DNA of 64,000 bases, from positions 248,001 through 312,000 of the forward strand of contig NZ_MEEX01000004.1 in NCBI RefSeq assembly GCF_001724605.1, given 5' to 3'. A model generated the notes under the pieces. It saw only the letters and a program-made list of their open reading frames with translations. It made no database searches and was not told the DNA's origin. Within the stretch, counting starts at the first letter, position 1; each line of letters starts with the position of its first letter. The position numbers and the translations under genes are program-made. This document shows, piece after piece, positions 56,584 through 64,000 of the stretch. The stretch is from Phenylobacterium sp. SCN 70-31. Lineage in GTDB: Bacteria > Pseudomonadota > Alphaproteobacteria > Caulobacterales > Caulobacteraceae.

Positions 56584-57192
56584 CTACGAACGCGGCGCGC
56601 GCGGGGGCTCGGGCGGCCGCGGGGGCGCCGGCGCGTGCGCCACCGGAACCAGCATCGGGCCGAAGCCAGGGCCGGCGAACATCAGCATGGGGAGGGCGTC
56701 GAACACCTTGCGCTGCTTCTCGTCGAGCTGGGCGTAGAATGTCCGCGTCGCCGCGATCCGGCTCTTCATGGCCGCCTGCTGCTCGGCCATCCGGGCCTCC
56801 ATCTCCGACAGCCGGTCGGGAGTTGTCCGGGCGTCGCCGCCGCGGTCGAAGCGGACCATCTGTTCGCGGCCGCCGCCCTTGCCGACGGCTTCGGCGTACG
56901 CCTTCAGGGCCGGCTCCTGATCGGGACGGAGCTGGAGCAGCGTGCGCAGGCGTTCCGTGCGCTCGCCGCCGCGGGCGACCACCACATCCCTGTCGCCATG
57001 GCGGTAGACCCGAACCTCGCGGCGCGCCGTCTCCTTTGACGCGTCGCGGGATTCGCCGGCCGCGGCGCGGGCGTCCTCGGCGGCCTGGCGGATGGTTTCG
57101 TGGGGATCCTGGGCCTTTTCGCGCGCCAGGGCGTGGCCGGCCGACAGCGCGACGGCGGCGCCGGCCGCGAGCCAGGTGAGGGTCTTCCGCAT
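56584..57192 (-). CDS. Spy/CpxP-like periplasmic protein
   Basis: 202 residues from an ATG at 57192. Signal peptide TLTWLAAGAAVALSAGHALA. A charged middle (KETARREVRVYRHGDRDVVVAR) precedes LRTLLQLRPDQEPALKAYAEAV and FYAQLDEKQRKVFDALP, two copies of the L-x-x-x-Q pattern of Spy/CpxP/LTXXQ chaperones. A Pro-rich tail ends the protein. It lies inside the ccm cluster, so it may serve cytochrome folding or metal stress, but this is only inferred. Confidence 0.78.
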   Translation of the reverse strand: MRKTLTWLAAGAAVALSAGHALAREKAQDPHETIRQAAEDARAAAGESRDASKETARREVRVYRHGDRDVVVARGGERTERLRTLLQLRPDQEPALKAYAEAVGKGGGREQMVRFDRGGDARTTPDRLSEMEARMAEQQAAMKSRIAATRTFYAQLDEKQRKVFDALPMLMFAGPGFGPMLVPVAHAPAPPRPPEPPRAPRS

Positions 57193-57349
57193 CTCTAGAT
57201 CTCCCGCTTGGGCGTTCCCTTCGCGCAACAAGCTGGAGCGCAGGATGGGGCGGAAAAGCGGCGGGCGGGATTAAGCTTTCGTCATGTGCCGACCGGTGTT
57301 CGGCGGCATGATCGGCTCCTGACAGGTCGCCCCGGCCGGATGGTCGGGA

Positions 57350-58015
57350 TCAACTCAGGGCGTTGCGGCAGGCGGCGGCCATGGCGAGGGGGCCGACCGC
57401 GACCGCAGCCGCGGCGTAGGCGCCCAGGAAGGCGAAGCCCCCGGTCCAGGGCAGGCCGCTGGCGAAGGCGTCCAGCGCGCCGCCGCCGAAGATCACCGGC
57501 GGCACGAACAGCGGCAGCACGATCATCGCGGTCAGCAGGCCCCCCCGCCGGGCGCCGAGGCTGAGCGCCGCGCCGATCCCGCCCACGAAGGCGAAGGCGA
57601 TTCCGCCCAGGAGCGCGCAGGCGAACACCAGCGGCGCCAGGGCCGGCGAGGCGCCGAGCGCGATGGCGGCCACGGGCGCCGCCAGGGCCAGGGGCGCGCC
57701 GGCGGCCAGCCACTGGCCCAGGCACTTCGCGAGGCACGTCAGCTCCAGCGGAACCGGCGATAGGGCCAGGAGGTCGAGCGCGCCGTCCTCGTAGTCGCGC
57801 TCGAACATCCGCTCCAGCGAGAGCAGCGAGGCCAGCGCCAGGGCCACCCAGGCCGCGCCGGGCGCGATGGCGGCCAGACGCTCGGGCTCGGGCCCGATCG
57901 CCAGCGGCAGGAAGGTGGCCACGCCCGCATAGAAGCCGACCGCCACCAGCGGCCCTCCGCCACGGCCCCAGGCCAGCGCCGTCTCGCGGGCCAGCAGAGC
58001 GAGCAGCGGCCTCAT
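57350..58015 (-). CDS. ccmB: heme exporter protein CcmB
   Basis: 221 residues, six membrane helices. LASLLSLERMFERDYEDGALDLLALSPVPL is the CcmB signature, and LLTAMIVLPLFVPPVIFGGGA follows. Membrane part of the CcmAB ABC transporter needed to release holo-CcmE. ATG overlaps the ccmA stop (ATGA). Confidence 0.94.
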   Translation of the reverse strand: MRPLLALLARETALAWGRGGGPLVAVGFYAGVATFLPLAIGPEPERLAAIAPGAAWVALALASLLSLERMFERDYEDGALDLLALSPVPLELTCLAKCLGQWLAAGAPLALAAPVAAIALGASPALAPLVFACALLGGIAFAFVGGIGAALSLGARRGGLLTAMIVLPLFVPPVIFGGGALDAFASGLPWTGGFAFLGAYAAAAVAVGPLAMAAACRNALS

Positions 58016-58614
58016 GCGCCCAGGTCCAGGCTGCGTTGCGCGCCGGGCAGGGGGTCATGGACGGCGGCCAGGACCAGACCGCCCCCGTCGAGGTGGTGCC
58101 GCATCATCCCGGCGAAGGCGGGACGCCAGCGGGAATCCAGCGGGCTCATGGGCTCGTCCAGCAGCCACAGCGGGCGCGGCGCGGCGACCAAGCGGGCCAA
58201 GGCGAGCCGCCGCCGCTGACCGGCGGAGAGACGGCGCACTTCGAGATCCAGCAGCGGGACGAGTTCCAGCGCCTCGGCGGCCTCGCGGACGGCCGCTTCC
58301 GACCCGCCGCACCAGCGGCTCCAGAAGGCGAGTTCCTCCCGCGCCGTACGGGCGGCCTTCAGGCCGTCGGCATGGCCCACGAGGTGCAGGCCGCCCCCCT
58401 GCGCGTCGGCCGGATCGGCGCCGCCGAAGCCGATCTCGCCGGCGTCCAGCCGCACGAGGCCGGCCACCGCCCGGAGCAGGCTGGTCTTGCCAGACCCGTT
58501 CGGTCCCGTCAGGGCGCAGGCTTCGCCGGCCGCGAGCGCGAGCGACAGGCCCTCGAAGAGCAGCCGCCCGCCCCGCCGCACGGCGGCGTCCCGGATGGTG
58601 AGGGCGGTGATCAC
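58012..58614 (-). CDS. ccmA: heme exporter ATP-binding protein CcmA
   Basis: 200 residues, GTG start at 58614. Walker A GPNGSGKTS, signature LSAGQRRRLALARL, Walker B LWLLDEP and the switch His in AAVHDPL. Short ABC ATPase, as CcmA proteins are. First gene of the ccm block; the divergent acnA starts 272 bp away. Confidence 0.94.
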   Translation of the reverse strand: MITALTIRDAAVRRGGRLLFEGLSLALAAGEACALTGPNGSGKTSLLRAVAGLVRLDAGEIGFGGADPADAQGGGLHLVGHADGLKAARTAREELAFWSRWCGGSEAAVREAAEALELVPLLDLEVRRLSAGQRRRLALARLVAAPRPLWLLDEPMSPLDSRWRPAFAGMMRHHLDGGGLVLAAVHDPLPGAQRSLDLGA

Positions 58615-58886
58615 GCGTCGGCCTCCGGATGGGCGCGCGGGCGCCGTCCCACCGTGTCGGCCGGGCGACTCTGCGGCCGGAAAGTCGGCAGTCTTCCCCT
58701 TTGCTCACCCTCGGCGGCATGCGCGCATGGACGGCGGCATAGGTCGGGTCTATGAAGCGCTCGCCGCCGGGGACCTGGGGAGCCAACGCCGCGCGGGGAC
58801 GAACGCTGTGTGTCCGTCCTCTCAACGAGCGCGCGACCCTCCGGACCATCCTGGGCGATAACGAACAGAGAAAGGATCTCCCGACT

Positions 58887-61574
<2,688 letters not shown>

Positions 61575-61584
61575 GCCCGAAGGC

Positions 61585-61614
61585 GCGCGCGCCGGGCTCC
61601 CGTCCGGCGCGCGC
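61585..61614 (+). terminator. stem-loop after acnA
   Basis: GCGCGCGCCGG pairs with CCGGCGCGCGC (11 bp, 8-nt loop), starting 11 bp after the acnA stop. No T-run follows, so it may act with Rho or protect the mRNA end. Confidence 0.5.
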
Positions 61615-61722
61615 AGACCTTCCATTCCCGTGCGGCGTCCGTTTCGCCGACGAAAGGGCCGGATTTGCCGGCCATCTCACGCCTTGTTGTGATTTACAGG
61701 GTCGGGAACACGCCCTAAGTCG

Positions 61723-62424
61723 ATGGCGATGCGGACGGCCGCGCTTCTCAGCCTGATCCTGCTCGCCTGGCCGGCGGGCGCGGCGGCCCGGCCTCCCGTG
61801 CTCGTCGAGCTGTTCACGGCCCAGGGTTGCGGATCGTGCGACGACGCCAATCCCTATTTCCTGAAGCTGGCCGAACGTCCGGGCGTGCTCGCCCTCACGT
61901 TCTCGGTCGACTACTGGGACTATCTCGGCTGGACAGACACCTTCGCCAAGCCGGCTTTCGCCGAGCGTCAGCGAGCCTACGTCACCCGCCTGGGCCTGCG
62001 CGAGCCCTATACGCCCCAGGTGATCGTGAACGGGCATGAAGAGACCCAGGGCCTGAAGAACGCCGAGGTCGATCGCCTGGTGCGTGAGGCCGCCGCCGCG
62101 CCGCGCAACCCTCCGGACGTGGCGTTCATCGGGCCGCGACGGGTGGATGTGGGCTCGGGCCGCGCGCCGCGGGGCGGCGCCGACGTCTGGCTGGTGCGCT
62201 ACGATCCGCGTGAGGTCGAGGTGGCGGTGAAGGCCGGCGACAATCGGGGCGAAACCTTTGTCCAGCGTAACGTGGTGCGCCAGATCGACCGGCTGGGCAG
62301 CTGGACGGGTAAGCCGCGGGCGTTCCGGATTCCCCCGGCCGAGGGCGAAGGCCTGCGGATGGCGCTGGTCGTCCAGCATCCGCACGGTGGGCGGATCGTC
62401 ACCGTGGCCCAGCCGCGCCCCTGA
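61723..62424 (+). CDS. secreted DUF1223 thioredoxin-like protein
   Basis: 233 residues. Signal peptide (AALLSLILLAWPAGAAA), then VLVELFTAQGCGSCDDANPY with Cys36-x-x-Cys39 and SVDYWDYLGWTDTFAKPAFAERQRAY, the DUF1223 hallmarks. The CXXC at a strand end suggests a periplasmic thioredoxin-like fold; its partner is unknown. Monocistronic, followed by a hairpin. Confidence 0.9.
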   Translation: MAMRTAALLSLILLAWPAGAAARPPVLVELFTAQGCGSCDDANPYFLKLAERPGVLALTFSVDYWDYLGWTDTFAKPAFAERQRAYVTRLGLREPYTPQVIVNGHEETQGLKNAEVDRLVREAAAAPRNPPDVAFIGPRRVDVGSGRAPRGGADVWLVRYDPREVEVAVKAGDNRGETFVQRNVVRQIDRLGSWTGKPRAFRIPPAEGEGLRMALVVQHPHGGRIVTVAQPRP

Positions 62425-62449
62425 ACCTGGATCTCGTGGGCGAACGAAA

Positions 62450-62479
62450 GCCCGCGCGGCTGGAGAGATCCGCGCGGGC
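62450..62479 (+). terminator. stem-loop after DUF1223 gene
   Basis: GCCCGCGCGG pairs with CCGCGCGGGC (10 bp, 10-nt loop) 26 bp after the stop. No T-run. The remaining ~230 bp before the next gene show nothing else I can name. Confidence 0.45.
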
Positions 62480-62714
62480 GTACGCTTGGGGGAGGGGAAG
62501 CGCAAGCGTCAGGTGTCGGTTGGCCGGGGAACCGATCCAGGGGGGCTGGGGGGCTGTTCAGGATCCGGGACCGGCCTAACCGCCAACCAACCGACACTCA
62601 CACCATCCCTTGCGCTTCGGGCGGACACGGGACCGAAATAAGGTCATTTCGCGGCGGATCGGGCCGCGATTTCGGGGTGGCCGGACTCGCAAATTTCAGA
62701 CAGGCTCGCCTGCG

Positions 62715-63050
62715 ATGGCGTTCGATCCGAGCTATTCGGCCCCGCGGCAGGCCCGCGTGTTCTTCGAGCGGCGCGAACTGGAGCGCCTCCTCCGCCTCTA
62801 TGGCCGCATGGTGGCCGCCGGCGAGTGGCGCGACTACGGCATGGATGGACTGGCCGACTGCGCCGTCTTCTCGGTGTTCCGCCGCACGGCGGAAGCCCCG
62901 CTCTATCGGATCGAGAAACGTCCGTCTCTGGCGCGTCGACAGGGCGCCTGGGCGATCGTCGGCCAGGGCGGCCATGTGCTGAAGCGCGGACACGAACTGG
63001 ACCAGGTGCTGCGCTTCTTCGACAAGGGCCGCTTCACCGTCGTCGAGTAG
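62715..63050 (+). CDS. DUF2794 family protein
   Basis: 111 residues from an ATG at 62715. FFERRELERLLRLYGRMVAAGEWRDYGMD, FSVFRRTAEAPLYRIEKRP and QGAWAIVGQGGHVLKRGHEL are the conserved blocks of the alphaproteobacterial DUF2794 family, whose function is unknown. Soluble. Converges on the ligase gene, 5 bp apart. Confidence 0.88.
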   Translation: MAFDPSYSAPRQARVFFERRELERLLRLYGRMVAAGEWRDYGMDGLADCAVFSVFRRTAEAPLYRIEKRPSLARRQGAWAIVGQGGHVLKRGHELDQVLRFFDKGRFTVVE

Positions 63051-63055
63051 CGGAC

Positions 63056-64000
63056 TCAGATCGCGTTCTTCTCCAGGGCCGCGAGGGTCTGGGTCCGCAA
63101 GGCCTTGCGGTCGACCTTGCCCCGCTCGTTGCGGGGAATACCCTCGGCCCAGGCGAACCGCACCGCCGGGAGTTCGAATCCGGCGCCGGACAGTCGCTGC
63201 ACCAGGGCTTCGCGGCTGACGTCGCTGTCGGCGACCACGGCGATCCAGCATTGTTCCACGCCGTCGGGCCCCGGGATGGCGAAGGCGGCGGCGTCCCGCA
63301 CGCTGGGATGGTCCATCAGCGCCCGCTCCAGGGCGTCGGGCAGCAGCTTGCGCCCCCCGAGGTTCATGAGTTCGTCGGCCCGCCCGTCGATGACGATGAG
63401 ACCGCCCGGCAGGCGTCGCGCCAGGTCGCCGGGGTGGAACCAGCCGTCGCGGAAGGCCTGTGCGCTGGCCTCCGGGTCGTCCAGATACCGGCCGACGTTG
63501 CGCTCGCTGCGGATGCGCACCTCGCCCTGCGCCCCATCGGGAACGGGCGATCCGTCGGCGTCGACCAGTTCGACCGAGACGCCCGGAACCGGCCAGCCGA
63601 CCGCGCCCGGCGTCTCCTCCAGATGGATAGCGGGACCGACCGTCGCGCGGCCCGTCTCGGTCGAGCCGTAGATGACATGGATGTCCGGGCTGATCCTGCG
63701 CCGCGCCTCACGCGAGAGCGGCGCGGGCAGAAGGGCGCCGGTGACCACGATCCGCCAGTCGGGCTTGAGGTCGAAGCCGGCCGGCAGGCGCCGCAGCATC
63801 TCGCGCAGATGCATGGGCGTGAGGCCCAGGAGGCCGGTCGGCTGGCGCTCCAGCAGGAGCGGCAGGTCCTGGGGCGCGTAGTCGACGGCCACGGCCGCGC
63901 CCATCGACCAGGCCAGGGTGGCCATGCTGTAGCCCAGGGACGAATCGACGCCGGTCCGGATGGCCCAGACACCCAGGCGACCTGCGGCGTAGGCGTTGAG
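63056..64000 (-). CDS. adenylate-forming acyl-CoA ligase, 5' end outside the window
   Basis: 315 residues are visible, covering the second half of an ANL-superfamily enzyme. VIYGSTETGRATVG (motif II), WFHPGDLARRLPGGLIVIDGRADELMNLGGRKL (motif III and hinge) and the C-terminal catalytic Lys in IPRNERGKVDRKAL are seen. The P-loop and start lie beyond position 64000. It activates a carboxylate as an acyl-AMP, then loads CoA or a carrier protein; the substrate is unknown. Confidence 0.88.
   Translation of the reverse strand, partial: LNAYAAGRLGVWAIRTGVDSSLGYSMATLAWSMGAAVAVDYAPQDLPLLLERQPTGLLGLTPMHLREMLRRLPAGFDLKPDWRIVVTGALLPAPLSREARRRISPDIHVIYGSTETGRATVGPAIHLEETPGAVGWPVPGVSVELVDADGSPVPDGAQGEVRIRSERNVGRYLDDPEASAQAFRDGWFHPGDLARRLPGGLIVIDGRADELMNLGGRKLLPDALERALMDHPSVRDAAAFAIPGPDGVEQCWIAVVADSDVSREALVQRLSGAGFELPAVRFAWAEGIPRNERGKVDRKALRTQTLAALEKNAI

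Overview
The window is very GC-rich, densely coded chromosomal DNA from an alphaproteobacterium. It is most likely a member of Caulobacteraceae (Caulobacter/Phenylobacterium-like; the genus is a guess). Supporting evidence is a CtrA-family regulator, a MucR/Ros regulator, an Flp pilin with a CpaA prepilin peptidase, a membrane-anchored CycM-type cytochrome c, the alphaproteobacterial DUF2794 and PAS_5 families, and strong third-position GC bias. I see no tRNA, rRNA, CRISPR array, insertion sequence or prophage. Sixty-seven intact or window-truncated protein genes and one broken toxin gene are annotated.

Layout. 1-9.7 kb is accessory metabolism: an alpha/beta hydrolase (cut by the window edge), an acyl-CoA-dehydrogenase-like flavoprotein facing an HxlR regulator, a secreted Ntn-hydrolase acylase, an esterase, an EAL phosphodiesterase, an M23 endopeptidase and a second hydrolase. 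9.65-18.0 kb is one minus-strand block reading ruvA, ruvB, ybgC, tolQ, tolR, tolA, tolB, pal, cpoB, tilS, with many 1-13 nt gene overlaps: Holliday-junction migration plus the complete Tol-Pal envelope-constriction machine. 18.1-23.5 kb is a sulfurtransferase followed by a signalling island: a single-domain receiver, a CtrA paralogue and a sensor-less CckA-type kinase, converging on a FixJ/FixL-like pair.

23.6-32.5 kb carries an acetyltransferase coupled to an S9 oligopeptidase, a trypsin-like protease without a signal peptide, a MaoC hydratase, a ParD antitoxin with a nonsense-mutated ParE toxin, an acyl-CoA ligase divergent from a crotonase, MucR and a PAS protein. 32.7-38.2 kb has katG with an OxyR-like operator, a GGDEF-EAL protein and a dicarboxylate symporter. 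38.3-43.4 kb is a plus-strand set of AMP nucleosidase, tyrosine phosphatase-like protein, class V aminotransferase and an MFS carrier. 43.5-46.7 kb holds pilA-cpaA and a translationally coupled leucyl aminopeptidase and NlpC/P60 pair.

46.7-58.6 kb is mostly housekeeping: cycM, kdsB-pheA, dapF-mtaB-GFA, a TRIC-like channel, ftsY-yciB, two small orphan genes, and a ccmABCDG cytochrome c maturation set with a Spy/CpxP-like gene inside it. 58.9-64 kb holds aconitase (acnA), a DUF1223 protein, a DUF2794 protein and the C-terminal part of a second adenylate-forming ligase, cut by the window end.

The most interesting part is the 19.4-23.4 kb signalling island. It looks like a second CtrA-type phosphorelay, with phosphoacceptor residues intact and the Ala-Ala C-terminus that marks CtrA for ClpXP, beside a FixL-like kinase whose PAS domain lacks the heme-binding histidine. 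Other points worth a look are the stop codon in parE, the split ccm operon, the OxyR-like site before katG, and CtrA-like boxes before two unrecognised small genes.
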